A DNA stretch of 19,230 nt from Acidobacteriota bacterium (GCA_021827245.1 JAKAWN010000044.1:1-19230), one strand, 5' to 3'; shown: positions 7,830 through 15,096, numbered from the stretch's first letter. The notes: generated from the letters alone by a model not told the origin. Made by a program: numbers and translations.

Positions 7830-7901
7830 AGCGGCAGTTTATGTTATGTTTTGGTAGTCGGCAAACCTGATGATGCCGGCACCGGCCCGGGTAGCTTGGT
7901 A

Positions 7902-8468
7902 ATGAAAATCGGAATTGTCTCAGACACTCACGGCTACCTTGACCCGCAGTTGCCGGAAGTGCTGGCGGGTGTGGATGTGATCCTGCACGCCGGGGATGTT
8001 GGTTCCCGCTTGGTGCTTGAAGACCTGGAACGTATTGCCGAAGTGCATGTGGTGCGCGGGAATGTGGATCCCTCCGAGTTGAATCTTCCACCTTCTCTCA
8101 CCGTGCGGCTTGACAATCTTCAGATTGAGATGCAGCACCAGCTTTCCATACCGCAGCAAGACGTGGAGCACTGGGCCGACGATTCGGCGCTTCAGAAGTC
8201 GAACCCGGAGCGGTGCAGGCAGTTTCTTGAAACCTTTGATCGCGGCACAAAGGTCGTCGTTTTTGGGCACAGCCACAACCCCTGTCTTCTGACGATAGGG
8301 CACAAAGTGTTTATCAATCCGGGAAGCGCAGGGAAGAAGAGGTTTTCTCTGCCGCGTTGTTACGGGCTGCTTGAGGTCTTTCCTCGCGGTGTCCGAGGGT
8401 TGATAATGGGGCTAGAGAGGGAGGACATAACCTTGCCGGGCAAGGTCTGGTTGCCCCTCGGGGAATGA
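7902..8468 (+). CDS. YfcE/MJ0936-like metallophosphoesterase
   Basis: The 188-residue protein starts at the ATG at 7902. The frame is open much further upstream, but that part overlaps the GMC remnant antisense and is not protein-like. Metal-site motifs of calcineurin-like phosphodiesterases are in order: MKIGIVSDTHG (D8, H10), HAGDVG (D32), VRGNVD (N54), a single H79, then VVVFGHSHNP (H123, H125) and NPGSAG. Length fits the YfcE family of small phosphodiesterases that act on simple phosphodiesters in vitro; the natural substrate is unknown. Where the family normally has a His-Gly pair, this protein has His-Gln (MQHQ), followed by an unusual charged stretch (residues 82-108). Confidence 0.85.
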   Translation: MKIGIVSDTHGYLDPQLPEVLAGVDVILHAGDVGSRLVLEDLERIAEVHVVRGNVDPSELNLPPSLTVRLDNLQIEMQHQLSIPQQDVEHWADDSALQKSNPERCRQFLETFDRGTKVVVFGHSHNPCLLTIGHKVFINPGSAGKKRFSLPRCYGLLEVFPRGVRGLIMGLEREDITLPGKVWLPLGE

Positions 8469-8472
8469 AGCG

Positions 8473-8574
8473 ATGTCAAAGCTGAAGAAGATCAAGCGAG
8501 TTCTGGAAGTCACGGCGACCGTCATTGCAGTGGCCATCGTGATTATTGAGAAATTCGAAAAGGCTTCGTCATGA
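8473..8574 (+). CDS. 33-residue single-helix membrane peptide ORF
   Basis: This short ORF starts four bases after the phosphodiesterase stop. A GGGGAA stretch about eight bases upstream could serve as ribosome site. The peptide has a basic head (MSKLKKIKR), one hydrophobic helix (VTATVIAVAIVII) and a charged end (EKFEKASS). That layout is typical of small inner-membrane proteins. No family is recognised, and an ORF this short can arise by chance. Confidence 0.4.
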   Translation: MSKLKKIKRVLEVTATVIAVAIVIIEKFEKASS

Positions 8575-8588
8575 GCAGGCGCAAGTTC

Positions 8589-8610
8589 TGCGACATGGGA
8601 CGGTGTCGCG
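8589..8610. terminator. Hairpin between convergent genes, possible bidirectional terminator
   Basis: GCGACA (8590-8595) and TGTCGC (8604-8609) form a perfect stem around eight bases, with a T-G closing pair outside. It fills the 38-bp gap between the small membrane ORF and the gltX stop. No T-run follows on either side. Confidence 0.3.
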
Positions 8611-8612
8611 CC

Positions 8613-10061
8613 CTAAGCATTGCTTGTGCCCGACTGGCCCAGGAAGTTGCTGGCTCGCCGAAGCCTTTCCACCGTCCGGTTCTTGCCGAGTACCTTCATC
8701 ACATCGAATAGACCCGGCGCCACGGCCTGCCCGGTCAGCGCAACACGAGTTGCATTGATCAGCAATCCCGCCTTGATTCCATTTTCCTCCGCAAGGTCTC
8801 TCAAGGCTTCCTCAGCCTGTCCCGTATCAAATGCAGGCAGCTTATCGAGCCTTTCGGCCAAATGGTGGAGAAGCCGGGGCAGGGAAGCATCTTTCCAGAA
8901 TTTCTTTCGTGCATCTGCCTCATAGTCGAAATCGTCCGCAAAGAATGCCCTGCCGCCAAGGGAGAAATCCCTCAGTGTGCGCATGCGTGGCTGGAGCAGA
9001 GCCACAGTTTCCCGAAAGTGTTCGGGCGAAGCAACGATCGTGGAATTCACACGGACAGATTTCAGCTCGTTTTCGACCAGAGGCAAAAGGCGCTGAAGGC
9101 TTAGCCCCCGCAGGTACTGACTGTTCATCCAGGCGAGTTTCTCGAGATCGAAGACGGCGTTGGATTTGGATACGGCGGCGAGGCTAAACTCGCTGACCAT
9201 CGCTTCGCGCGAAACGATTTCTTCGCCTCCGGGCGGCGTCCAGCCTAGAAGGCCAAGGAAATTGATCAGAGCTTCCGGCAGGATTCCCTGATCCCTGTAC
9301 GCGCCGACCGAGGTTGCGCCGTGACGTTTGGAAAGCCGCTGCCGGTCAGGACCCAGAATCAGCGGGAGGTGCGCAAACACCGGCAGCGCAGCGCCGAGGG
9401 CGCGGTAGACGAGAATCTGCTTTGGAGTGTTGGAAAGATGGTCGGCGCCTCGGATGACGTGGGAGATGCGCATATCAATATCGTCGGCTACGACACTCAG
9501 GTGGTAAGTCGGCTGCCCGTCGGAACGCAGCAGGACGAAATCCTCGATCTCCTGGTTTTCAACCTTGATGTGGCCGAAGACGCTGTCTTCGAAGGCCATT
9601 TCTCCGGTTGCAGGAACCCGAAAGCGTACCGCAAAAGGCATGCCCTCGGCACGGCGCTTTTGCCGCTCGGACTCCGGAAGGTTTCGGCAGGTTCCGTCAT
9701 ATTTCCAGGGGCGACCGCCACTGGCCCTGGAACGCTTCGCTTGCAGTTCTTCCGGAGTGCAAAAACAAGGGTAAGCATGGCTTGCGCGCTCAAGCTTGGC
9801 GGCCAGATCCCGGTAGCGGTCAAGCCGGTCGGACTGGTGGAACGGTCCTTCGTCCCAATCGAGTTCCAACCATTTGAGGCTCTCCAGAATTGCAGTTGTC
9901 AATTCTGGCCTGGAGCGATCCGCATCCGTATCCTCAATCCTCAAAATGAGGACACCGTTCATGTGCCGCGCGAACAGCCAGTTGTAAAGGGCAGTCCGTG
10001 CTCCGCCGACGTGCAGGTAGCCGGTGGGCGAAGGTGCGAATCGAACGCGAATATCAGTCAT
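8613..10061 (-). CDS. gltX: Glutamyl-tRNA synthetase (class I, GluRS)
   Basis: The 482-residue protein is full length for GluRS. The class I HIGH motif appears as SPTGYLHVGGARTALYNW (17-20 HVGG) and the KMSKS motif as RLSKR (242-246). A zinc-site pattern of CxC ... YxxxC is seen at C99, C101, Y121 and C125, as in many bacterial GluRS. DADRS and HVIRGADHLSNTPKQ are also typical of the family. The enzyme charges tRNA-Glu in the cytoplasm using ATP; whether it also charges tRNA-Gln (non-discriminating form) cannot be decided here, and no gatCAB or glnS is present. The ATG lacks a clear ribosome site and lies three bases after a 41-codon ORF, so translation may depend on coupling. Confidence 0.96.
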   Translation of the reverse strand: MTDIRVRFAPSPTGYLHVGGARTALYNWLFARHMNGVLILRIEDTDADRSRPELTTAILESLKWLELDWDEGPFHQSDRLDRYRDLAAKLERASHAYPCFCTPEELQAKRSRASGGRPWKYDGTCRNLPESERQKRRAEGMPFAVRFRVPATGEMAFEDSVFGHIKVENQEIEDFVLLRSDGQPTYHLSVVADDIDMRISHVIRGADHLSNTPKQILVYRALGAALPVFAHLPLILGPDRQRLSKRHGATSVGAYRDQGILPEALINFLGLLGWTPPGGEEIVSREAMVSEFSLAAVSKSNAVFDLEKLAWMNSQYLRGLSLQRLLPLVENELKSVRVNSTIVASPEHFRETVALLQPRMRTLRDFSLGGRAFFADDFDYEADARKKFWKDASLPRLLHHLAERLDKLPAFDTGQAEEALRDLAEENGIKAGLLINATRVALTGQAVAPGLFDVMKVLGKNRTVERLRRASNFLGQSGTSNA

Positions 10062-10064
10062 AGT

Positions 10065-10190
10065 TTAGACTTGCGCTGACAATAGTATTGACGATCTAAC
10101 GGTGGGCACGACGGCCCCGACTGAATTAGCCATCCTAAGCGATTTCGCTGCCGAAGGTAAAGCCAGGCGCTCCTCCAATAACATACTCAT
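10065..10190 (-). CDS. 41-codon ORF bridging thiO and gltX
   Basis: The ATG overlaps the thiO TGA in an ATGA junction (10187-10190), and the TAA at 10065-10067 is three bases before the gltX ATG. It fills the intergenic space exactly. The peptide has no recognised motif, and its content (LPSAAKSLRMANSVGAVVPT) does not argue strongly for a folded protein. It may be a coupling ORF that carries ribosomes to gltX, or chance. Confidence 0.25.
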   Translation of the reverse strand: MSMLLEERLALPSAAKSLRMANSVGAVVPTVRSSILLSAQV

Positions 10191-11338
10191 TGAGCAGCCT
10201 CGAACCGCAGGGGGCTGTAAAGATCCAAAGATTGAGATGACGCGCCAGTCAGAAACAGTTCCGAGATCAGCTTGGCTGTGATTGGAGCCAGCAGAATTCC
10301 ATTGCGGAAATGGCCGGTGGCGATGATCAGGTTTCTGATCGTGCCAAACCCGAGGATGGGAAGATGGTCTTTAGTATCCGGCCGCAATCCCGCCCAGGTG
10401 CGCCGGAACCTGAAATCATCAGCAATGGGAAGAATTCTGGACACGCCTTGAATGATGGAATGCAATCCGCCCGCGGTTACAAGCTTCTCGTAGCTGCCCC
10501 ATTTTGCCGTCGTTCCTGCCACAACGACCTGTTTGCTGCGAGGGACAACGTAATTGATGCCGGCGCGGACCACATACGGCAGCTCGACGAGAGTTTCGAA
10601 TTCAATCATCTGCCCATGGCACGGCGTGATGGGCAGCGAGACGCCGAGAGTTTCCGCCAGTTGGCCAGACCAGCAGCCGGCAGCAAGAATGAAACGGTCC
10701 GCGGAAAGACAGGTCTCCGCTATGGCCCCAGGAGATATTGTTCGAAGGCTTCGGATCTGATTCCCTTCCAGATTGAAACCCGTCACCGTGCAATCCCATT
10801 GGAAAGCCACCCCTAGGCGCGCGCCGGCTTTCACGATGGCGCGAGTCAATCGTTTGTTGTCAACCCAGTGGTCGCCGGGGACGAACAGGGCAAGTTCGAT
10901 GCGGGGAGAGAGTCCGGGGATACACTTCAAGACGCGATTATTTGTCAGGCGCTCAAGTGGCAGGCCGCGCTGGGTCTGGGTGCGGTAGATCTGCTCCAGT
11001 TCCTCACATTCCTGCTCGTTGATCGCGACGAGAAGAGCGCCGTCGCGACGGTAATTGACGCGTTCCTCACTCAACTCTTCCACTTCCGCCACAAATTCAG
11101 GATAGAGGTCGCGGCTGGCCGTGCAAAGTGCAGAGAAGGGCTCGGGTTCGAGCATTTCTCCCTGAGGAGCGATCATGCCCGCGGCGGCGCCGCTGGCCTC
11201 CGAGCACGGCTGGCTGCGGTCGACTACGGTGACGCTGGCTCCTCCCTTCGCCAATCGCAGGGCAATCGAGCTTCCGATAATTCCGCCGCCGACGATAACT
11301 ACGTCTGCTTTCTTTGTTGAATCGAGAGTGTAGGCCAT
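10187..11338 (-). CDS. thiO: FAD-dependent glycine oxidase ThiO-like (D-amino acid oxidase family)
   Basis: From the ATG at 11338 the protein has 383 residues; a start nine codons earlier (11365) is possible, and a GGAGG lies between the two, somewhat far from the second ATG. The N-terminal VVIVGGGIIGSSIALRLAKG is a dinucleotide-binding fold for FAD, with the SEASGAAAGMIAPQGE loop typical of DAO-family flavoenzymes. GLRPDTKDHLPILG and ATGHFRNGILLAPITA near the C-terminus are characteristic of ThiO. ThiO oxidises glycine to iminoacetate, the nitrogen donor for the thiazole part of thiamine. No thiS, thiG or thiE is nearby, so another small amine substrate remains possible. Confidence 0.85.
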   Translation of the reverse strand: MAYTLDSTKKADVVIVGGGIIGSSIALRLAKGGASVTVVDRSQPCSEASGAAAGMIAPQGEMLEPEPFSALCTASRDLYPEFVAEVEELSEERVNYRRDGALLVAINEQECEELEQIYRTQTQRGLPLERLTNNRVLKCIPGLSPRIELALFVPGDHWVDNKRLTRAIVKAGARLGVAFQWDCTVTGFNLEGNQIRSLRTISPGAIAETCLSADRFILAAGCWSGQLAETLGVSLPITPCHGQMIEFETLVELPYVVRAGINYVVPRSKQVVVAGTTAKWGSYEKLVTAGGLHSIIQGVSRILPIADDFRFRRTWAGLRPDTKDHLPILGFGTIRNLIIATGHFRNGILLAPITAKLISELFLTGASSQSLDLYSPLRFEAAQ

Positions 11339-11584
11339 TCGAGTTGTTGATCCTCCATTCACCATCCTATCGCCAGAGGATCGCAGATTGCTTCGTTAGC
11401 GTATTTGACTAATAGAAAGTGTAACTTCCCACTCTAGATGGTGCGGCACCAAAAATGCAACTGGCGGTACGTGGGACTCACATGTTTCCATCGGATTTGA
11501 TGCCCCGGCGGCATGGCTGGAAAGACGCGGTAAGTAGCCGGCTGACGAACTGTTTACTATTAAGATAATGGCATGCAGAAGTAA

Positions 11585-11631
11585 CGTACCATTCTACGGG
11601 TGAGACGGTGGTATAATGCCGCAATGGTACG
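11585..11631. repeat. 9-bp inverted repeat flanking a -10 promoter element
   Basis: CGTACCATT (11585-11593) and AATGGTACG (11623-11631) are perfect reverse complements, 29 bases apart. The extended -10 element at 11609-11617 lies between the arms. This placement would suit a regulator binding both arms, or a long hairpin. Confidence 0.5.
11609..11617 (+). promoter_or_regulatory. Extended -10 promoter element
   Basis: TGGTATAAT is a perfect consensus -10 hexamer with the TGn extension. No good -35 is seen, which extended -10 promoters tolerate. Transcription would begin near 11624 and run through the 100-bp-spaced repeats toward the coiled-coil gene, giving a leader of about 500-580 bases. 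Confidence 0.5.
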
Positions 11632-11640
11632 AAGGTCCTA
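11621..11640 (+). promoter_or_regulatory. Copy 1 of a 20-bp motif shared with 15196-15215
   Basis: GCAATGGTACGAAGGTCCTA matches 18 of 20 bases of the copy at 15196. It is bracketed by CGCAAT (11620-11625) and ATTGCG (11640-11645), a perfect 6-bp inverted pair, so it could form a hairpin at the start of the predicted transcript. Confidence 0.45.
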
Positions 11641-11889
11641 TTGCGAAACTGGGCTTTTTAACTACAATGCTAACTAGTCGGCTAGGCATTATGTTGGAGA
11701 ATGCAGGCGGACGATTTATTTCCTCTAGAAAGGTTTGGCCTTGCAGAGCTGTGTTTTTTAACTACAATGTCAACTAGTGGGCTAGGCATACAAGTCGCGG
11801 GCCCGGCCGGGCAGGACGTTTAATATGATGGGATTTGGCCATGAACAATTACGCCCTTTAACCAGAATGTTAACTAGTGGACTAGGCAC
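11641..11889. repeat. Three degenerate direct repeats spaced exactly 100 bp
   Basis: The repeated core is TTTAACTACAATG followed by YYAACTAG, T, two or three G/C, and CTAGGCA. Its ACTACAATG or ACCAGAATG word starts at 11661, 11761 and 11861, so the period is 100 bp without gaps. Copies 1 and 2 agree at 41 of 49 positions over 11641-11689 and 11741-11789. Each copy contains CTAG-N4-CTAG (loops TCGG, TGGG, TGGA) and a TTAAC-N6-(G)YYAA dyad. Spacer words TTTGGCC also recur exactly 100 bp apart (11734, 11834), and ATTTATTTCCT recurs at 11714 and 11915. The repeats are too few, too degenerate and too evenly spaced for CRISPR. They lie downstream of the -10 element and upstream of the coiled-coil gene. 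Confidence 0.75.
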
Positions 11890-12120
11890 GGCAGTCCAGA
11901 AGCCGGAGCGAAAAATTTATTTCCTATGAACGAGCTTCGCCCCAGTCCGCTGACGTGGACAGGCTTTCATGATCGCCTGCGGATGGCTCCTGCTTACCTT
12001 CCCACGCTCGCGACTGTGGGTCTGCAACCCACTCATGCCATCTGGTTTGACGATCAGGTAGATCTTGGATCGTTTGCCATGGAAGAACGAACGCCCCACA
12101 AAAACGAAAGGAGGCTGCCG

Positions 12121-12207
12121 TTGGTCAGCAAGCTGAGTGATAGGCGGTGGACGCGTGACAGATGCGTACGCCAAAGGTTCCTGTCCAGCGGCAAAGCAAA
12201 GGCATGA
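12121..12207 (+). CDS. Small basic leader ORF coupled to the coiled-coil gene
   Basis: A TTG at 12121 follows a strong ribosome site, AAAGGAGG (12107-12114), by six bases. It opens a 28-residue, Arg/Lys-rich peptide (MVSKLSDRRWTRDRCVRQRF then LSSGKAKA). Its TGA (12205-12207) overlaps the ATG of the coiled-coil gene (12204) as ATGA, the classic arrangement for translational coupling. The same frame is open from an ATG at 11926 (93 codons), but that start has no ribosome site. No family is recognised. Confidence 0.35.
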   Translation: MVSKLSDRRWTRDRCVRQRFLSSGKAKA

Positions 12208-13976
12208 AGGCAACTTTATCTCTTGCGGATGAACTGAGGGCTATTCGTGGCGGACCCGCCAACAAGGTCATGGGACCTAGGCGTGTGCCTGATCCCGCGG
12301 AGACCGAGCGTCCCTGGCAAGCGGACATTGATCGTGTTCAGCAGACACTTCAGCAAGTGCTTCAGGCTATCTCGAGTCTTTCGGGCGTCGAACTTCCAGG
12401 CACTGACGCGGACCCCCAAAGTCCAGGCGGTTTCTTCACGCGAACTGACTTCAGAACTCTGAAGGATCGCATTCGCAACGAACTGGAAGCCTTTTCCGTG
12501 ACGACGACCGCTGAAATCTCCAAGGAGGCGGAGGAACAGACTCGCGCCGCACTGGATGCAATCCGGACCGAAGTGAGTGGCCGAATCCAGGAGTTGGTCG
12601 GCGAGTACCGGGAGAAATTGCAGGGCCAGTTCGAGCCGGAGCAGATTGGAATCGACCTTTCAAAGCAGGCCCGGGACCGTGTTGTCGAGTTGGTTGAGAC
12701 TAGAACCGACGAGTTCGCGCGCTGGGTCTGGCTGATGTGCAAGGGAACCGGGACCCCCATCCCGGCCCAAATCGAGAAGCTGCTGGAACCCTATGTTGAA
12801 GAAGCCTCGGCCAAGTTGGAAGGAGAGATCCGGCAAGGGTTTCAAGACCAGCTTATTCAACAGGAACAGTATGTTCAGGAAAAGCTGCAGGGAACGGTCA
12901 GGTCGCTGGCAGGCCAGGTCAGCACCCTGGAGCAGGCTGCCCAGCAAATCTGCGAGCGGAACGCCAATGCGGTCACGAATTCGTCGGTGGAGCGGCTGAA
13001 CGCAGTGGCGGAGGAAGCGGCGAAGGGCTTTGCGAGCAGAATCGGGGATGAGGCCGAGGGTTCTGCGGGGCGATTCCAGACGCGTCTGGAGGAGATACTG
13101 ACCGCCTCGCAGGAAGGATTGCGGCAGGAGAGTGAGCGGAAGGCGGCGGATTTCCGGCAGAAGCTGGAGGGGGTGGCGGACGAGGTCGCAAACAACAAGA
13201 TGTCGGAGATCTCGGGCCGCATTGAGCAGACGGCTGCGGCGGCGATCGAATCCTCTGTGCAGCACCTGCAGCAACAGACGCATGATGCGGTGGAACATTC
13301 AAAAGAGGAGATGAAAGGGTTCCTGGCTGTTCAGATGGAGGAAGTCCAGGGGCAGGTGAAGGAACTGGGGCAATCGGCGCACGAGTCGCTGTCGCAGGAT
13401 GCGGTGCGCGTGGCCGAGAGCCTGAAGGGTCTGGAGGAGGAGTTGAGCGGCATCCGGGAACACCATCTGGCAGCTTCTCAGGAGCAACTCTCAGGCATGA
13501 TTCAGACAACGATGGAATCGCTGACGGCGCGTCTCAAGCAGATTACGGACGCACAGATGGAAGAGATCGGCAGGCTGGCGCGGGAGTCCCAGGAAAAAGC
13601 GGCCGCGCAGTATCAGTTGCAACTGCAGGCGGCGACGGAGGGGCAGTACAACGAGATGGCAATGCGGCTTCAGAAGGAGGTCGGAGAAGCAGGAGCCAAA
13701 GTGGCGGCCGAAATCAAAGCTGACTCTGAATCCCTGATGCAGGGTCTTTCCGACAAAGCGAATGCCTCGGCATCAGTTTTAAGGGAGGCAGGCCTTCAGG
13801 CAAGCGCTCGGATTGAGTCTACGCTCCAGAACTCTCTTGAGGCCTGTAAACAGCAGTTTGCCCAAATGTCCGAATCAGGATTTGAAGAACATCACAAAGT
13901 GATTGCAAACAGCATCGCCGAAATCCACAGCCGGCTTATGCAGGCGGCAGAAGCTCTGGTCCGCGGCAATTCCTGA
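12204..13976 (+). CDS. Large cytoplasmic coiled-coil protein
   Basis: From the ATG at 12204 the product is 590 residues, highly charged and rich in Glu, Gln, Ala and Lys. Heptad-like helices run from about residue 85 to the end, with no signal peptide, membrane segment or enzyme motif. A short non-coiled N-terminus (residues 1-80, with a Pro-rich GPRRVPDPAETERPW part) and a Trp-containing break (RWVWLMCKGTGTPIP, about 178-192) interrupt the helix. The style resembles apolipoprotein-like or chemoreceptor-like long helical bundles, suggesting a filament, scaffold or partner-binding role, but I cannot name one. An ATG at 12162 in the same frame is a possible longer start; the ATGA junction with the leader ORF favours 12204, and the frame is closed by stops at 12138 and 12156. 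Confidence 0.8.
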   Translation: MKATLSLADELRAIRGGPANKVMGPRRVPDPAETERPWQADIDRVQQTLQQVLQAISSLSGVELPGTDADPQSPGGFFTRTDFRTLKDRIRNELEAFSVTTTAEISKEAEEQTRAALDAIRTEVSGRIQELVGEYREKLQGQFEPEQIGIDLSKQARDRVVELVETRTDEFARWVWLMCKGTGTPIPAQIEKLLEPYVEEASAKLEGEIRQGFQDQLIQQEQYVQEKLQGTVRSLAGQVSTLEQAAQQICERNANAVTNSSVERLNAVAEEAAKGFASRIGDEAEGSAGRFQTRLEEILTASQEGLRQESERKAADFRQKLEGVADEVANNKMSEISGRIEQTAAAAIESSVQHLQQQTHDAVEHSKEEMKGFLAVQMEEVQGQVKELGQSAHESLSQDAVRVAESLKGLEEELSGIREHHLAASQEQLSGMIQTTMESLTARLKQITDAQMEEIGRLARESQEKAAAQYQLQLQAATEGQYNEMAMRLQKEVGEAGAKVAAEIKADSESLMQGLSDKANASASVLREAGLQASARIESTLQNSLEACKQQFAQMSESGFEEHHKVIANSIAEIHSRLMQAAEALVRGNS

Positions 13977-14159
13977 ATCGGATCCAGCCAACTACGCGCG
14001 TGATTCACAACAAGCGGGTTTGGTGTCATCAGTGTTTTTCTGGCGCGGGATAGCACGCTCTCTCAAGTGGGCATGCTGTCCAATACGGCAGACCGTGCTG
14101 CGGTGCGCGCAGGACGAAATTCCTGACTGTCTTCAATTTCGCTTAAAAACCAGAAGTGG

Positions 14160-14349
14160 TGCGTGGCGGTGAGATCTGTATGCTGCAACTCTCATCGTCA
14201 AGGGTCGCAGTCTGCCTTTGGAGCACACCTCTTGTTAGGAGGTGGGATCACCGAAGAGATCGTTTTGCCACCTTGCGTCAGCGTGACGACTGGAGAGCGC
14301 CTGCGGCACTTTCTGCAAGGAAATCCTTAGCGCCGCAGGCGTATTTTTT
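14160..14349 (+). ncRNA. Candidate structured small RNA ending in an intrinsic terminator
   Basis: Successive hairpins occupy this coding-free stretch. CGGTGAGA (14167-14174) pairs with TCTCATCG (14190-14197), with one G-U. CACCTC (14226-14231) pairs with GAGGTG (14239-14244). CGTCA (14276-14280) pairs with TGACG (14284-14288). The whole ends in the strong terminator at 14298-14349. A weak promoter-like CTGACT (14123-14128) and TTAAAA (14143-14148) lie just upstream with suboptimal spacing, so the 5' end is a guess. No Rfam family is recognised; a 6S-like RNA of about 190 nt, or a processed 3' UTR of the coiled-coil gene, are alternatives. Confidence 0.5.
14298..14349 (+). terminator. Strong rho-independent terminator
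   Basis: CGCCTGCGGC (14298-14307) and GCCGCAGGCG (14332-14341) form a perfect 10-bp GC-rich stem. Inside it a second AAGGA/TCCTT stem closes on AA. A TATTTTTT tract follows on the plus strand. It terminates plus-strand transcription from the candidate RNA or the coiled-coil gene. Confidence 0.88.
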
Positions 14350-14365
14350 GTGGGGCTAATTCAGC

Positions 14366-15022
14366 TTACCGGCCGTGGCCGCCACCCATTGCAGGTCCGC
14401 CGCCGGGATGTCCCATGGCGCCGCCCATTGGACCCCCCATTGGAGCGTTAGCAGGGCCAAAGCCGCCCATGCCGCCGGGTTGGCCTGCGCCTTCCGGACG
14501 GCCCATCCCAGGTGATTGTCCAAAGCCCGGACGGTTTGCCTGCCCCATGCGTTGCTGAGCCTGCAGCCCCTGAAGCTGGGCAGTTGCCGTATCGTGGCCT
14601 TTTTCGGAGACCTTCATCGCGTTACTGATAGCGGATTGTGCCTGCGTGGGCACTTTGCCCATGAGCTTCGATAGGACTGCCTCGTGCTTTTGGGTAGCCG
14701 TCGCAACGCGATTATAAGCATTTTCCAGTTGCGAAGGGCTGCCCTGGAATTGTCCCTTGTTGAGTGCCGTCGTCAGGCCTTGCATCCCGCGGTCATAGTT
14801 ATTGAGCGCCGTCTCCATGCCTGTTGTGTCTCCGGCTTTCCCACGTTTCTCAGCCTCTTTAAGGTATTGCTTGTTCTCCTTCAGCCGTTGCTTCACCTGT
14901 TTGAGCGTCAAGGTGGATTGGTTATTGGTTGCCTGCTGCGAGGCCATTCCCGCCGGTGCGACGAGGAGCGCACCAAAAGCTGCAATCATGCAAATAATGC
15001 CGAGCTGCATTAGTCGTTTCAT
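14366..15022 (-). CDS. Secreted helical protein with Gly/Met/Pro-rich tail
   Basis: The start is set by AGGAG, which lies six bases before the second of two close ATGs (15022) and touches the first (15028). The 218-residue product has a signal peptide (MKRLMQLGIICMIAAFGALL then VAPAGMAS). A helical, charged, Gln/Lys/Ala-rich region follows (about residues 30-155, e.g. QVKQRLKENKQYLKEAEKRG). The C-terminal 60 residues are low-complexity Gly/Met/Pro/Ala with GGxMG-type repeats. It is probably periplasmic. I see no enzyme motif; a structural or metal-binding role (Met- and His-bearing tail) is only a guess. Confidence 0.75.
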   Translation of the reverse strand: MKRLMQLGIICMIAAFGALLVAPAGMASQQATNNQSTLTLKQVKQRLKENKQYLKEAEKRGKAGDTTGMETALNNYDRGMQGLTTALNKGQFQGSPSQLENAYNRVATATQKHEAVLSKLMGKVPTQAQSAISNAMKVSEKGHDTATAQLQGLQAQQRMGQANRPGFGQSPGMGRPEGAGQPGGMGGFGPANAPMGGPMGGAMGHPGGGPAMGGGHGR

Positions 15023-15096
15023 GGACATCTCCTGTCGAACTGATTTAGGCGGACCCTTTCGCGTCTGATGCTTTCGACCGCTGCCGGGTTGCCATC

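Larger units (their letters stand above)
11366..11925. other. Long non-coding region with repeats and promoter element
   Basis: No convincing gene lies here on either strand. Besides the separately listed elements, it contains a GGTGC-G-GCACC palindrome at 11440-11450 and a GCCCGGCCGGGC palindrome at 11801-11812. A possible fourth, very degenerate repeat copy (TTAAGATAATGGC, near 11560) is offset by about 101 bp from copy 1. The thiO promoter (minus strand) should be near 11366-11450, but I cannot point to it. Confidence 0.5.

Noticed and set aside
7653..7901. Upstream extension of the phosphodiesterase ORF
   Set aside because: The extension overlaps the GMC remnant antisense, and the family N-terminus MKIGIVSDTHG starts at 7902.
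9321..10079. 252-codon plus-strand ORF
   Set aside because: Fully antisense to gltX, with no protein-like motifs; explained by codon bias of the real gene.
11655..11889. CRISPR-like array
   Set aside because: Only three copies, each degenerate, with 65-base spacers that share similarity to each other; no cas genes.
11917..12213. 98-codon minus-strand ORF
   Set aside because: No ribosome site or recognisable domain, and it lies opposite the leader ORF and its strong plus-strand ribosome site.
12660..13298. 212-codon minus-strand ORF
   Set aside because: Antisense to the coiled-coil gene; Leu/Arg-rich mirror of Gln/Glu codons.
14238..14256. T-box-like GGTGGGATCACCG
   Set aside because: Does not match the T-box core well, no stem I elements are visible, and no plus-strand gene follows the terminator for almost 1 kb.
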